Of a DNA stretch of 64,000 bases, positions 24,843-33,931 are shown piece after piece. Within the stretch, counting starts at the first letter, position 1, and each line of letters begins with the position of its first letter. The DNA comes from Pseudoflavonifractor sp. 524-17 (GTDB lineage: Bacteria; Bacillota; Clostridia; Oscillospirales; Oscillospiraceae): NCBI RefSeq assembly GCF_009935845.1, contig NZ_QWEK01000013.1, positions 1 to 64,000 of the forward strand, in the 5' to 3' direction. The notes under the pieces are model-generated. The model made no database searches. It saw only the letters and a list, made by a program, of their open reading frames with translations, and was not told the origin of the DNA. A program made the position numbers and the translations under genes.

Positions 24843-25475
24843 TTATCCGTGGAACCGGGCGGCCACGTTGGCAAAAATGGCGTCGGCCAGGGGGCAGTAC
24901 CGATCCAGCATGGCGTTGGCCTGGCGCTCCAGCTGTGCGGCTTTGTCCCGGTCGGCCATGGACTTGGTGTTGATGAAGACGTTAAGGCTGGCCCCCTGAA
25001 GGGCTGCCTTGCAGCATACTGCCCCTACGCCCACATCGGAAATGGCGATGGCGGAGCCCATACGGGCGTAATCACTGTGAAGGTCAATCGCTTCGCACGC
25101 CGCGCGCATGATATCCAAGGGGACGGCGCAGGCGGCGTCCAGCGCCTGGGCCATGACCTGGGCCTTATGAGCCTTCTGCTCCTCGGTATCCTTGGGCAGG
25201 CCATAGGCCCTGGACAGGGGCTCAAAGGCCGCGGCGTCTGCGGCCACCAGATCCACAAGGCGCTGGCGCAGGGCGGCGGCTTTCTCATCCAGGGCGATAA
25301 CGTCGGCCTCTACATCGGCGTATTTTTTCTTGCCCACAGTGAGATTACCCACCATATTGCCCAGGGCGATCCCGATGGCGCCCACCAGAGCGCTGGCCCC
25401 GCCGCCGCCGGGCACCGGGGCCTTGGAGGCCAGCGTGTCAAGAAATTCGGTACAGGTCTGTGCTGAGAGATCCAT
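24843..25475 (-). CDS. fchA: FchA, methenyltetrahydrofolate cyclohydrolase / formimino-THF cyclodeaminase family
   Basis: This 210-residue FTCD_C-family protein has the characteristic APVPGGGGASALVGAIG near the N-terminus and ISDVGVGAVCCKAALQGASLNVFIN near the C-terminus. In clostridia such proteins hydrolyse methenyl-THF to formyl-THF or release ammonia from formimino-THF. ATG 25475 follows GGAGGG. It lies 23 nt upstream of folD, and together they link methylene-THF to formyl-THF. A promoter at 25532-25560 and a copy of a dispersed repeat lie just upstream. Confidence 0.92.
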   Translation of the reverse strand: MDLSAQTCTEFLDTLASKAPVPGGGGASALVGAIGIALGNMVGNLTVGKKKYADVEADVIALDEKAAALRQRLVDLVAADAAAFEPLSRAYGLPKDTEEQKAHKAQVMAQALDAACAVPLDIMRAACEAIDLHSDYARMGSAIAISDVGVGAVCCKAALQGASLNVFINTKSMADRDKAAQLERQANAMLDRYCPLADAIFANVAARFHG

Positions 25476-25506
25476 AATAACCCTCCGTTCTATTTTTCAA
25501 AGGATG

Positions 25507-25526
25507 GTTGTGTACACAGGTTCTAA
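25507..25526 (-). repeat. dispersed repeat copy 1
   Basis: TTAGAACCTGTGTACACAAC on the minus strand, matching copies at 33411-33430 and 37609-37676 with few changes. Here it overlaps the predicted start site of the fchA-folD transcript, and its core TGTGTACACA is a perfect palindrome. Confidence 0.55.
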
Positions 25527-25531
25527 ACCCT

Positions 25532-25560
25532 ATCATAACTGACCAGTTTAGAAAATGCAA
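25532..25560 (-). promoter_or_regulatory. promoter of fchA-folD
   Basis: On the minus strand TTGCAT (25555-25560), 17 bp, TATGAT (25532-25537). Confidence 0.6.
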
Positions 25561-25651
25561 GATCCGATGGGTCAAAACAGGAAAAAAGATGGAGGGATGG
25601 GGAATAATGCAATATAAATGCCGGCAGATTATGCGATTTTTCAATAAAATA

Positions 25652-25686
25652 AAACCGCTGGGACAGAAAATCTGCCTCAGCGGTTT
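25652..25686 (-). terminator. intrinsic terminator of asnS
   Basis: AAACCGCTG (25652-25660) pairs with 25678-25686; on the minus strand it is followed by a T-rich tract (TTATTTTATTG). Confidence 0.75.
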
Positions 25687-25694
25687 GCTGTTTT

Positions 25695-27089
25695 TTAGAA
25701 ATCCGCGCTGCCAACGGTGCGGGGGTGGGGGAGAACATCCCGGATGTTGGAGATGCCGGTGAGGTACATGACCATGCGCTCAAAGCCCAGGCCGAAGCCG
25801 GCGTGCTTGCAGGAGCCGTAGCGCCGCAAATCCAGATACCACCAGTAGTCCTTAGGGTCCATGCCCAGCTCCTTGATGCGCCCCTCCAGCAGATCCAGCC
25901 GCTCCTCGCGCTGGGAGCCGCCGATGATCTCGCCGATGCCGGGGACCAGGCAGTCGGCGGCGGCCACGGTCTTTCCGTCGTCGTTGAGGCGCATATAGAA
26001 GGCTTTGATCTCCTTGGGGTAGTCGGTGACGAAGACCGGCTTCTGGAAGACCTGCTCGGTGAGGAAGCGCTCGTGCTCGGTCTGAAGGTCGGCACCCCAC
26101 GATACCTTATAGTCAAATTTGTCATTGTTCCTGGCCAGCAGCTCCACCGCATCGGTGTAGCTCACCCGCACAAAGTCGGAGGAGGCCACGTGCTCCAGCC
26201 GCTGGAGCAGGCCCTTGTCTACGAAGGAGTTGAAAAAGGCCATTTCGTCGGGGCACTTGTCCATTACCGTGCGGATGATGTGCTTGATCATGGCCTCGGC
26301 CACATCCATGTCTCCGGCCAGATCGCAGAAGGCCATCTCCGGCTCGATCATCCAGAACTCGGCGGCGTGGCGGGTGGTGTTGGAGTTCTCCGCCCGGAAC
26401 GTGGGGCCGAAGGTGTACACGTCGCCGAATGCCATGGCGAAGTTTTCCGCGTTGAGCTGGCCGGAAACCGTCAGGTTGGCCCGTCGGCCGAAGAAATCAT
26501 GGCTGAAATCAACAGCGCCGTCCTGGATGCGGGGGGGATTGGCCAGATCCAAGGTAGTGACCTGGAACATCTCGCCGGCGCCCTCGCAGTCGGAGGCGGT
26601 GATGATGGGGGTGTGGACATAGACAAAGCCCCGGTCCTGGAAGAAGCAGTGAATGGCGTGGGCGGCCACGCTGCGCACCCGGAAGGCCGCGGAAAACAGG
26701 TTGGTCCGGGGCCGCAGGTGGGCGATGGTGCGCAGGTACTCTACGCTGTGGCGCTTTTTTTGCAGGGGATAGTCGGGGCTGGAGGCCCCCTCAATCCGGA
26801 TGGACTGCGCCTTGAGCTCCAGGGGCTGCTTGGCCTGGGGCGTGAGGACCACAGTCCCAGTGACCTGGAACGAAGTACCCACGTTTGCCTTGGCGGTCTC
26901 CTTAAAATTGTCCACCTGGCCGTCGGCAAAGACCACCTGGAGATTTCGGAAGCAGGAGCCGTCGTTCAGCTCCAGAAAGCCAAAGGTCTTCATGTCCCGG
27001 ATGGTGCGGGCCCAGCCGCAGACCGTGACGGTCTGTCCGTCCAGCGCCCCCTGATCCGCGAAGATCTGCGCAATCGTGGTACGTTTCAT
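25695..27089 (-). CDS. asnS: asparaginyl-tRNA synthetase
   Basis: This 464-residue class II synthetase has the N-terminal OB-fold anticodon domain ([21 protein letters not shown]), motif 2 around [22 protein letters not shown] and motif 3 [15 protein letters not shown]. The length and TFRAENSNT favour AsnRS over AspRS. It attaches asparagine to tRNA-Asn. The start at 27089 follows GGAGCTGA; the longer frame upstream lacks a site. It lies 70 nt downstream of a tRNA-Ala gene whose terminator hairpin separates the two. No T-box leader fits in that gap. Confidence 0.95.
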   Translation of the reverse strand: MKRTTIAQIFADQGALDGQTVTVCGWARTIRDMKTFGFLELNDGSCFRNLQVVFADGQVDNFKETAKANVGTSFQVTGTVVLTPQAKQPLELKAQSIRIEGASSPDYPLQKKRHSVEYLRTIAHLRPRTNLFSAAFRVRSVAAHAIHCFFQDRGFVYVHTPIITASDCEGAGEMFQVTTLDLANPPRIQDGAVDFSHDFFGRRANLTVSGQLNAENFAMAFGDVYTFGPTFRAENSNTTRHAAEFWMIEPEMAFCDLAGDMDVAEAMIKHIIRTVMDKCPDEMAFFNSFVDKGLLQRLEHVASSDFVRVSYTDAVELLARNNDKFDYKVSWGADLQTEHERFLTEQVFQKPVFVTDYPKEIKAFYMRLNDDGKTVAAADCLVPGIGEIIGGSQREERLDLLEGRIKELGMDPKDYWWYLDLRRYGSCKHAGFGLGFERMVMYLTGISNIRDVLPHPRTVGSADF

Positions 27090-27117
27090 AGTGTTCAGCT
27101 CCGTTTCTAAGGTATGG

Positions 27118-27156
27118 AAAGAAGGCTTCAAATCTTAACGATTTGAAGCCTTCTTT
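27118..27156 (-). terminator. terminator of tRNA-Ala
   Basis: A 17-bp perfect stem (27118-27134 with 27140-27156) has a 5-nt loop and A/T-rich flanks on both strands. Confidence 0.7.
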
Positions 27157-27159
27157 TTA

Positions 27160-27235
<76 letters not shown>

Positions 27236-27275
27236 ATATCCGATTCAGCACAGGGCTCCGTACCGAACGAATGTC

Positions 27276-27304
27276 ATTATAGCGGGACAGCGTCAGCTTG
27301 TCAA
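27276..27304 (-). promoter_or_regulatory. promoter of tRNA-Ala
   Basis: Perfect TTGACA (27299-27304), 17 bp, TATAAT (27276-27281) on the minus strand. Confidence 0.85.
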
Positions 27305-27371
27305 GCCTTTTTTGAAGAAAAGCAGCGCAAAATATTTTCTGCGCATTCCCTGGCCCCGGCGGGGGAAGCGG

Positions 27372-29366
27372 TCAGCGCTCCCGGAGGATGCGGCGGCTGC
27401 CCCAGCAGGTGGCCAGGAAGTAGGCGCCGTAGACCAGCAGAATAAACAGGGCGGTGACGGTGCTGCTGGCCGCAGCGTCCAGCCGGCCGATCTGGGAGAT
27501 GACGTCGTTGGCGGCCCGCATTCCCACAATGGAGTGGACCACGGCCAGGGACAGAGGAAGGAAGAAGTAGAGGAAGACCTGGATATCCACCGAGCGGCCC
27601 CGCATTTTTTCCTCTGCGCCCAGCCGGGAGAGGACCTGATAGCGCACGCAGTTGTCCGCCGCCTGGGACAGGAGCTGGAGGGCCAGCACCGCCGCAGAGG
27701 TCACCAAAAAGATGATGCCCAGATAGAGCCCGATGAAGAGGAAGAGCATTTTGGTGCCCATCTGGGACCAATAGATGTCCAGCCGGCTGTCAATCATGTA
27801 GCCGTAGCCCCCCTCGTAGTCTTCCCCCACCAGATCCTCATGGGAGAAAGAGACAGAATGAAAGGCTGCGTCCAAGGTCTCCTTGTCGCTGCCGGGGGGA
27901 TAATTGCCCACAAAGAGGATGGAGTCCACCTTGCGGCCGGCCGCGGCGGCGTCAGGGAGAATGACCAGGGTGTTGTAGGTGCTGCTGCAGGTGTAGAGCA
28001 TGTCGTCGCGGAAGGAGGCGGGGTCGGCCTGATAGGAGATGCCGTCGATGACAAGGGGGGGCTGCTGGACCTGAAGCTGGGCGCAGGGGTCGTCGCGGGA
28101 GCCGCTGAGCACGCCGTAGCGGTCCCCGGCAAGGTCGACCCCCTCCTTGCCCTGGAGGGCCATGATGGTGTTGAAGTCGCTCTGGGCAATGGCGCCGAAG
28201 AGCTCGAAGGAGGCGGGGTGGCCTTCGTATTCCACCGTCACCGGCTTGCAGTTGATCCGCAGGAGGTTGATCTGGACCCGCTGGGGGAGGTTTTTCTCCG
28301 CGTCAAAGCCCTTTCGTGTTAAAAGAGAGGCGAAGTCCGTCTCACAGGGTTCGTCGAGGTAAAGTTTGATGGAGATGTCGAAGGGGGAGTCCTTGGCGAC
28401 GCTGCCGGCGATGGTGTTGTTCATGCCCACCGCGCAGCCGGTGATGCCGATGGCCAGCAGCAGCATAAGGCAGACCACCGTCATGGACAGGTAGTTGGTG
28501 TTGATATTGGAGTTGAACTGCCGCAGGATGAACATATTCATGCCGCTGTAGTAGAGCTTTTTGCTGCTCTGGCAGATTTGCAGCAGAAAGCCGGACAGGG
28601 AGCGGAAGAAGAGCAGCGTACCCAGGGTGCCCAGCGCCAGCATCAGCCAGAAGCCGGAGTCGATTTGAAGCAGCCCCCGGGTGAGCAGCATCCGGTAGGC
28701 GGTGGCCAGCAGTATGACGCTTGCCGCGAACATCACCACCGCCGCGGGGAGGGCGCGCAGCTTCAGGCTTTGATTGTGCCGGTTGGCCTGGAGCAGGCGG
28801 ATCAGCCGCTGCCGGGCCACGGAGAAGGAGTTGAAGAGCATCACGACCAGGAAGATGACGCCGAAGTAGAGCAGTGTTTTGAACACGCCCTTCCAGGAGA
28901 AGACAAAGTGGAACTCCTCCACCGTCACCTCAAAGAGGCTGGCGGTAAAGGCGGAGAGGAACTGAGCCAGCACCACCCCCAGCGCCAGTCCCGCCCCCAG
29001 GGCCAGCACGCCGATAAAAAGGGTCTCCAGAAAGAGGAGGGCGGCGATCTTCCCCTGCTCCATACCCAGGAGCATGTAGGTGCCCAGCTCCCGCTTGCGG
29101 CGGCGGAGCATAAAGGTGTTGGCATAGAGGATCAAAAAGGCCAGAATAAAGGATACGAAGACGGACACCACGTCGATGAGCTGGAGAATGGAGTCCACCA
29201 GATACTTGTTGGGCCCGCCGTAGGCGGCCAGAGATTCCATGACCCACTGGGTCTCTAGGGAATTGAAAATGTAGAATACGCACACGCCGAAGAGGAGCGT
29301 AAGGAAGTACAAAGTGTAGTCCTTCACGCTTCGGATAACGTTTTTTCGGGCCAGCTTAAAGAACAT
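27372..29366 (-). CDS. FtsX-type ABC permease (BceB-like)
   Basis: The 664-residue membrane protein has the BceB/YtrF layout: a first membrane segment within LYFLTLLFGVCVFYIF, a group of segments around residues 55-300, a large extracytoplasmic domain of about 200 residues, and a final membrane group ending near the C-terminus. Relatives move or release peptide antibiotics, lipids or lipid-II-bound compounds with a partner ATPase. The start at 29366 (MFFKLARKN) has GGGAGGTGA at proper spacing. It overlaps the ATPase gene by 11 nt. No dedicated BceRS pair adjoins it; the nearest two-component system is at 20.9-23.8 kb. Confidence 0.92.
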   Translation of the reverse strand: MFFKLARKNVIRSVKDYTLYFLTLLFGVCVFYIFNSLETQWVMESLAAYGGPNKYLVDSILQLIDVVSVFVSFILAFLILYANTFMLRRRKRELGTYMLLGMEQGKIAALLFLETLFIGVLALGAGLALGVVLAQFLSAFTASLFEVTVEEFHFVFSWKGVFKTLLYFGVIFLVVMLFNSFSVARQRLIRLLQANRHNQSLKLRALPAAVVMFAASVILLATAYRMLLTRGLLQIDSGFWLMLALGTLGTLLFFRSLSGFLLQICQSSKKLYYSGMNMFILRQFNSNINTNYLSMTVVCLMLLLAIGITGCAVGMNNTIAGSVAKDSPFDISIKLYLDEPCETDFASLLTRKGFDAEKNLPQRVQINLLRINCKPVTVEYEGHPASFELFGAIAQSDFNTIMALQGKEGVDLAGDRYGVLSGSRDDPCAQLQVQQPPLVIDGISYQADPASFRDDMLYTCSSTYNTLVILPDAAAAGRKVDSILFVGNYPPGSDKETLDAAFHSVSFSHEDLVGEDYEGGYGYMIDSRLDIYWSQMGTKMLFLFIGLYLGIIFLVTSAAVLALQLLSQAADNCVRYQVLSRLGAEEKMRGRSVDIQVFLYFFLPLSLAVVHSIVGMRAANDVISQIGRLDAAASSTVTALFILLVYGAYFLATCWGSRRILRER

Positions 29367-30123
29367 CGCCGCTGTCACCTCCCAAAAGGGTTACCACTTG
29401 GATGATTTTGGCGAAAAAGTCCCTCCGGCTGTCGTCTCCCCGGACCAGCTCGGTGAAGGGCCGGCCGTCCTTGATGAAGAGGATGCGGTGGCAGTAGCTG
29501 GCGGTAAAGGCGTCGTGCGTCACCATAAGGATGGTGGTCTGCCGCCCCAGATTCAGGTCCTCGAACCGGTCCAGCAGCAGCCGGGCGGATTTGGAGTCCA
29601 GAGCGCCAGTGGGCTCGTCGGCTAGGACAAGGGCGGGTTGGGTAATGATAGCCCGGGCGGCGGCAGTGCGCTGGCACTGGCCGCCGGACATCTGATAGGG
29701 GTACTTTTTCAGGCAGTCGGTGATCTCCAGCAGCCGGGCGGTCTCCAGGACCTTGGCCTCAATCTCCCCGGCGGGGCGCTTGAGGATGGTCAGGGCCAGG
29801 GCGATATTCTCAAAGGCGGTGAGCGTGTCCAGCAGGTTGCAGTCCTGAAAGACAAAGCCCAGCCGTTCCCGCCGGAACTGGGCCAGCTGCCGGCTGCGCA
29901 GCCGGGTGACGTCCATTCCATCAATGACAATGCGGCCGCTGGTGGCGGTGTCAATGGTAGAGATACAGTTGAGCAAAGTGGTCTTTCCGCTGCCGGACGC
30001 GCCCATAATGCCCACGAACTCCCCGGGGTAGACGGTAAGGCTGATGTCATCGATGGCACGGGTGACGTTGCCCCGGCCGCCGTAGTACTTTTGAAGATTG
30101 GTGGCAGATAAAATCGGTTCCAT
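29356..30123 (-). CDS. ABC transporter ATPase (BceA/LolD-like)
   Basis: This 255-residue single-domain ATPase has Walker A GASGSGKTTLL, Q-loop VFQDCNLLDTL, signature MSGGQCQRTAAARAI and Walker B ALVLADEPTGALDS, all intact. The sequence class (MacB/LolD/BceA) pairs with FtsX-type permeases, here the overlapping gene downstream. AAGGAGGAAACGG precedes the ATG. It is likely to energise peptide-antibiotic resistance or envelope-lipid handling (family-level inference). Confidence 0.94.
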   Translation of the reverse strand: MEPILSATNLQKYYGGRGNVTRAIDDISLTVYPGEFVGIMGASGSGKTTLLNCISTIDTATSGRIVIDGMDVTRLRSRQLAQFRRERLGFVFQDCNLLDTLTAFENIALALTILKRPAGEIEAKVLETARLLEITDCLKKYPYQMSGGQCQRTAAARAIITQPALVLADEPTGALDSKSARLLLDRFEDLNLGRQTTILMVTHDAFTASYCHRILFIKDGRPFTELVRGDDSRRDFFAKIIQVVTLLGGDSGDVL

Positions 30124-30248
30124 ATCCGTTTCCTCCTTATGGCCCTATTGTAACCGAAAGAGGGGCGGCGCGCCATCGAACTTCCTTACAGTTGGGTGAC
30201 AGTTTTGTAAGGTTGCCGGCAGAAAATACGGATTGTGAAGGGTTTTAC

Positions 30249-30277
30249 TTGCGTCTTATTTTTACACGCTGTATAAT
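30249..30277 (+). promoter_or_regulatory. promoter of the 1008-residue protein gene
   Basis: TTGCGT (30249-30254), 17 bp, TATAAT (30272-30277), about 110 bp before the ATG. Confidence 0.55.
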
Positions 30278-30387
30278 AAAAGGGGATGTTTTAGCGGGGA
30301 TGAGAGCCAAAATGGAAAAGAAGGAAGTTTTTGGATTTTTGAAAACCGGGTTTTGTCCCGCATTTATTTAGATAAGGAGGGGACAGT

Positions 30388-33300
30388 ATGTCTCTGAAAG
30401 AAGCGATTTTAGAAGAATTGAAAGAGGGAGATCAGGTAGCGCTGATCTATGGGCAGAGTCTCCAGGCAGCGGGGAGAATTTTACGCCTGACACCCAACCT
30501 AATCCAAATTGACACCGGATCCGGCCGGCCCCGGATTGAATTGGAAAGCATTTATTCCTATGACATTGTAGAGGAGGCCCAGGAAGAGCCGGCCCCGCCG
30601 GCGAAACAGTCCGCCTCCGGTCAGGAGGAGGAGATCGCCGCCGGAATCGCCCAAAGCCAGGCGCCTACCCCAGAGGCGGCGGCGGATTGGGACGGCATCC
30701 GGCGCTCGGCCCGCTCCAGCGGAAACCGCGGCGTTCAACGGGCGGTAGAAGGTATTTTAGACGCCCTGCGCTTTGCCAGCCGGCAACAGTCCGGGGGTCA
30801 GGATAAAATAAGGGATATTACGGCGCGTACACTCAACAGCATTCAGCTCTATCCGGAGGAGACAGCCCTGTTTCGCCGGGTGCTGGGAGGCATCTGCCTG
30901 CTCCGGGGGGATTTCGCCGGGGCGGAGGATCACTTTGCCAGCGCCGGGGAGTTCCGGGCCGCAGCCTACGCTGCCCAGTGGGGGGGCCGCCCCCAGGAGG
31001 CAGAGGGCTATCTGAACCGGTATATCTTGGAAAACCGGCTGTGGGAGGGGGCCCTTATCCGGCAGTACGGCGACCTGGCGGCGGCGAAAAAAGACGCCTC
31101 CGCCCTGTGGACCTGCCTGCGCCGGGAGGCCGCGCCGGAGGAGGACCGGCTGCACTGTCTCATCGACTGCGCGGTCTATCTGGCCCGCCGGGGCGGGTTC
31201 CCTATCCGCTGGGCCCGTCCAGAGGCGCTCTATTCGGCGGAAAACCTGCCTGGAATTGTGGACAGCCTGCCGGATGGGTGGCGGGCGGAAGGGTTCCAGA
31301 TGGAACCTGCGCCGCCTCAGATTTCGGAAAATCCGGATCAGAGCCGCTGGCGCACCGGCAGCGTGAAGACCTATAACACCAACTGCTTCGGCTTCCTCCG
31401 GGAGGAGGACGGCGGGGACTGCTATTTCTATGTACGCCAGGTGCTGGAGGAGGATATCGACCTGCGGCAGGCGCTGTACTTCGGCCAGTGGCGGGGGCTG
31501 GAGGTGCGCTATGTCGACGGCGTGGGCCGGAAGGGCCGCAGCGCGGATGCCATTGAGCTGACGGACCGGGGCCGGGCAGAGGCCAGAAAGCGCCTGGCCC
31601 GCTGCCGGGAGGAGCATGGCCGGGAGACCTTGGAGGGGTATATTGAGTTCTACAGCCAGCACAACACCTGGGGCGTCATCCGCAGCGGGGGGACAGGCTA
31701 TGGCTTCTATCAGAGCGCCGTGACGGATCCCTTCCTCCGTGCCTATCTGGATGAGCTGTTTGAGGTGCCGGAGAACATGGAGTTCAAGGTGACCTTTGCT
31801 GCGGACCTAAGCCGCGGGGGAAAGCCGGTGGCCAAGCAGGTGGCCGCTCTGGAGCCCTTTCCCGAGGAGGACCGGCAGCGGTGGATCCAGCGCCGCTACG
31901 TGAGCCAGGAGGAGGCGGAGCGGTGGCAGGCTGAACAGGCTCCGGCGGACGAGGCGCCCCAGGAGGAGATCCGCCTGCCGGAGGAGGGGGAGGACCCCTA
32001 TCCGGCGCTGAATTACGAGGCGCTGGCCCCCTGGACCGGACCGCTGCATCCGGCGACGGAGGCGCCCGCCCCGGCGGCAGAGGGCGAGAGCGCCCCGGCG
32101 GAGTCCGCCGGTGAATCTCCCGCCCCGGCGGAGAAGCAGCCGTCAGAAGCGGTTTCTTCCACCCTGGACAGCGGTGTTTCAGAGAAGGCCTCTGAGGCGC
32201 CGCCGGCCGGGGAGCAGCCCATGCTCTTCGGCGGAGAAGCGGGAGAGGAGGGCGTGGATCAGCGCCCCCTGAGCGGCTATATCCAGGCGCGGCTGGAGGA
32301 AGTGGACCTGGAGAAGCTGGTCCAGGACGGCTGTGTCAAGGAAGGGCGGTTTGAGGGCACGCTGGAGGAGGCCAAAAGGGCTGTGGACGCCCTGTCTGCC
32401 CAGGCGGCGGCTCAGGAGGCGGCAGATCGGGCGGAGGCGCTGCTGGCCGCAGCCAAACTCGTGTCCCAGGTCCAGGAGCGCCATCCGGACAGCGGCCCCG
32501 CCCTAGAGGTCCTGGGTCTGGGCCGCGGGCAGATACAGCGCCTGGTTGGACAGGGCCTGTTCCTCCAGGGCGGCGCGCTGGCCGCCGCCGGACGGACAGA
32601 CGGAACCCGCTTCCTCTACCTGGAGGCTTTGTCCGTGCTCAGCCGGAACAGTCCGGCCTTCGGCTGGGCCTTTGGGGGATATCTGGGCTCCTACTTCTGG
32701 CCTGGAGAGGAGCTAGAGGCCAGAGTGAAGGAAAACGGCGCTTCCGTCCAGGAGGGGTTGTCCATCCTCCAGCGGCTGGAGTACATCCTCCGGGAGGAGG
32801 GGGTCTTTGCCTTGGGCATGCTCCAGCTCACCAACGTCCTCCAGTACCGGGGGGAGCTGGGCCGGGAGGTGGAAAAGACCCTTTTCCGCTGTGAACATTA
32901 TAAGGCCGTCCGCAGCCATTTCCACCGCCTGGGCATTACTGACGCAGGTCCCACGGACATCGGCTTTCTGACAGAGCTCCGCCTTGCCGCCAACCGGGTC
33001 AAGGGGGTCCATCGCAGGCTGGAGGAGCTGCTGGACGCCTGCATCCGCCGTCCGGTGGGCGGGCTCGCCCAGCGGGAGCGGCTGTCCGCCCTGGGGGACG
33101 AGAGCTGGGAGCTGTGGATGAGCCCCACCGGCTCGGCCCGCCTGCGGGAGCTGCTGACCCTGTTGGAGGAGATCAACCGGACCGGCAGTCTCAGCGACCG
33201 GAACCGCCAGGGGGAGATTTTCTCCCAGGTGCTGACGCAGCTGGAACAGCTGAAGGCGGGGATAGACGCCTGCCCCACCTATGTGTCCCACCACATCCTC

Positions 33301-33414
33301 CGGCCTAGGATCGTCCAGCTTGCGGCGGCGGTGGCGGCGGAGCGGGACAAGAGCAGCGCCCCTGTCCCCTCCATCGACGTGACCATTCCGGAGGACGGCT
33401 TTCACCGGATTTAG
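30388..33414 (+). CDS. large cytoplasmic protein with Sm-like and two cold-shock-like segments, unknown function
   Basis: The 1008-residue protein has no signal peptide or membrane segment. Residues 5-58 look like a small Sm/LSm-type beta barrel (GDQVALIYGQSLQAAGRI). Residues 100-300 are helical and TPR-like. Residues 324-390 resemble a cold-shock fold (GSVKTYNTNCFGFL, then DCYFYV in place of RNP1 and RNP2), and a second such segment begins near 415 (GYIEFYSQHNTWGVI). An Ala/Pro/Glu-rich linker spans about 535-630, and the last 370 residues are helical. Together these suggest binding of single-stranded RNA, but no catalytic motif is seen and I do not recognise the whole architecture. AAGGAGGGGAC precedes the ATG. 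It stands alone, followed by a CsrA-like gene. Its stop codon lies inside a dispersed repeat. Confidence 0.75.
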   Translation: MSLKEAILEELKEGDQVALIYGQSLQAAGRILRLTPNLIQIDTGSGRPRIELESIYSYDIVEEAQEEPAPPAKQSASGQEEEIAAGIAQSQAPTPEAAADWDGIRRSARSSGNRGVQRAVEGILDALRFASRQQSGGQDKIRDITARTLNSIQLYPEETALFRRVLGGICLLRGDFAGAEDHFASAGEFRAAAYAAQWGGRPQEAEGYLNRYILENRLWEGALIRQYGDLAAAKKDASALWTCLRREAAPEEDRLHCLIDCAVYLARRGGFPIRWARPEALYSAENLPGIVDSLPDGWRAEGFQMEPAPPQISENPDQSRWRTGSVKTYNTNCFGFLREEDGGDCYFYVRQVLEEDIDLRQALYFGQWRGLEVRYVDGVGRKGRSADAIELTDRGRAEARKRLARCREEHGRETLEGYIEFYSQHNTWGVIRSGGTGYGFYQSAVTDPFLRAYLDELFEVPENMEFKVTFAADLSRGGKPVAKQVAALEPFPEEDRQRWIQRRYVSQEEAERWQAEQAPADEAPQEEIRLPEEGEDPYPALNYEALAPWTGPLHPATEAPAPAAEGESAPAESAGESPAPAEKQPSEAVSSTLDSGVSEKASEAPPAGEQPMLFGGEAGEEGVDQRPLSGYIQARLEEVDLEKLVQDGCVKEGRFEGTLEEAKRAVDALSAQAAAQEAADRAEALLAAAKLVSQVQERHPDSGPALEVLGLGRGQIQRLVGQGLFLQGGALAAAGRTDGTRFLYLEALSVLSRNSPAFGWAFGGYLGSYFWPGEELEARVKENGASVQEGLSILQRLEYILREEGVFALGMLQLTNVLQYRGELGREVEKTLFRCEHYKAVRSHFHRLGITDAGPTDIGFLTELRLAANRVKGVHRRLEELLDACIRRPVGGLAQRERLSALGDESWELWMSPTGSARLRELLTLLEEINRTGSLSDRNRQGEIFSQVLTQLEQLKAGIDACPTYVSHHILRPRIVQLAAAVAAERDKSSAPVPSIDVTIPEDGFHRI

Positions 33415-33430
33415 ACCCTGTATCCACAAC
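33411..33430 (+). repeat. dispersed repeat copy 2
   Basis: TTAGACCCTGTATCCACAAC, which supplies the TAG stop of the 1008-residue protein gene. It matches the element at 37609-37676 and the copy at 25507. Confidence 0.55.
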
Positions 33431-33459
33431 CGCGAAACGCCGGCTTATCAGGTCTTCTG

Positions 33460-33484
33460 CCGGACCGCCGGAGGGGCGGTCCGG
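33460..33484 (+). terminator. hairpin after the 1008-residue protein gene
   Basis: A 10-bp stem, CCGGACCGCC (33460-33469) with 33475-33484, has a 5-nt loop and no strong T-run. Confidence 0.5.
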
Positions 33485-33605
33485 TGGATAAAAGTTTGCG
33501 GCTGCCTCTTATTTTCTGCTGGCTTTGTGCCGATAGTCTCTTCGGTAGAGTAGTAGGAAGAATGATTGCGGCAGGGAGGTAATACCCGGTGGGGGGATGC
33601 GCATT

Positions 33606-33812
33606 ATGCTGGCACTGACTGTTCGGGAGGGCGATTATATTACAATTGGCGACGATATCGTGGTACAGGTGGTAAAAACCGGGGAGCTGTTCCGCCTGGC
33701 CATTGACGCGCCGCGGAGCTTGGACATACGCCGGGGCAAAGTGCATGAAGCGCGTACCGGAAGCGTTCCCGCCGCCATTCAGAAGCTGCGGAATAAAACC
33801 GAGAGAAGCTAG
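33606..33812 (+). CDS. CsrA-like RNA-binding regulator, divergent
   Basis: The 68-residue protein matches the CsrA/RsmA fold: MLALTVREGDYITIGDDI parallels the first strands of CsrA, and IDAPRSLDIRRGKVHE parallels the segment holding the RNA-contacting Arg44. The first basic position differs (Val where LTR is usual), and there is a longer C-terminal tail (about 15 residues). The start at 33606 gives the standard N-terminus and a GGGGGG site 8 nt upstream; ATG 33597 touches that site. CsrA usually lies in flagellar clusters next to fliW in clostridia; here it is an orphan next to a putative RNA-binding protein. Confidence 0.75.
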   Translation: MLALTVREGDYITIGDDIVVQVVKTGELFRLAIDAPRSLDIRRGKVHEARTGSVPAAIQKLRNKTERS

Positions 33813-33886
33813 AGGCTGCCTGCTAAAGGGCAGGACGCCCTCTCCGTTGGGCGCAACGGGCGCGGATAGGAGCTAAAATTGACATG

Positions 33887-33920
33887 ACAGCGGGGATGGG
33901 TCAACGCCCATCCCCGCTGT
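33887..33920. terminator. bidirectional terminator between csrA-like gene and ptsH
   Basis: A 14-bp perfect stem (33887-33900 with 33907-33920) has loop TCAACG, placed between convergent genes. Confidence 0.8.
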
Positions 33921-33931
33921 TCTGATCTGTT

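Noticed and set aside
27090-27159. Possible T-box leader for asnS
   Set aside because: Only 70 bp separate the tRNA gene from the asnS start, and the hairpin there is a plain terminator.
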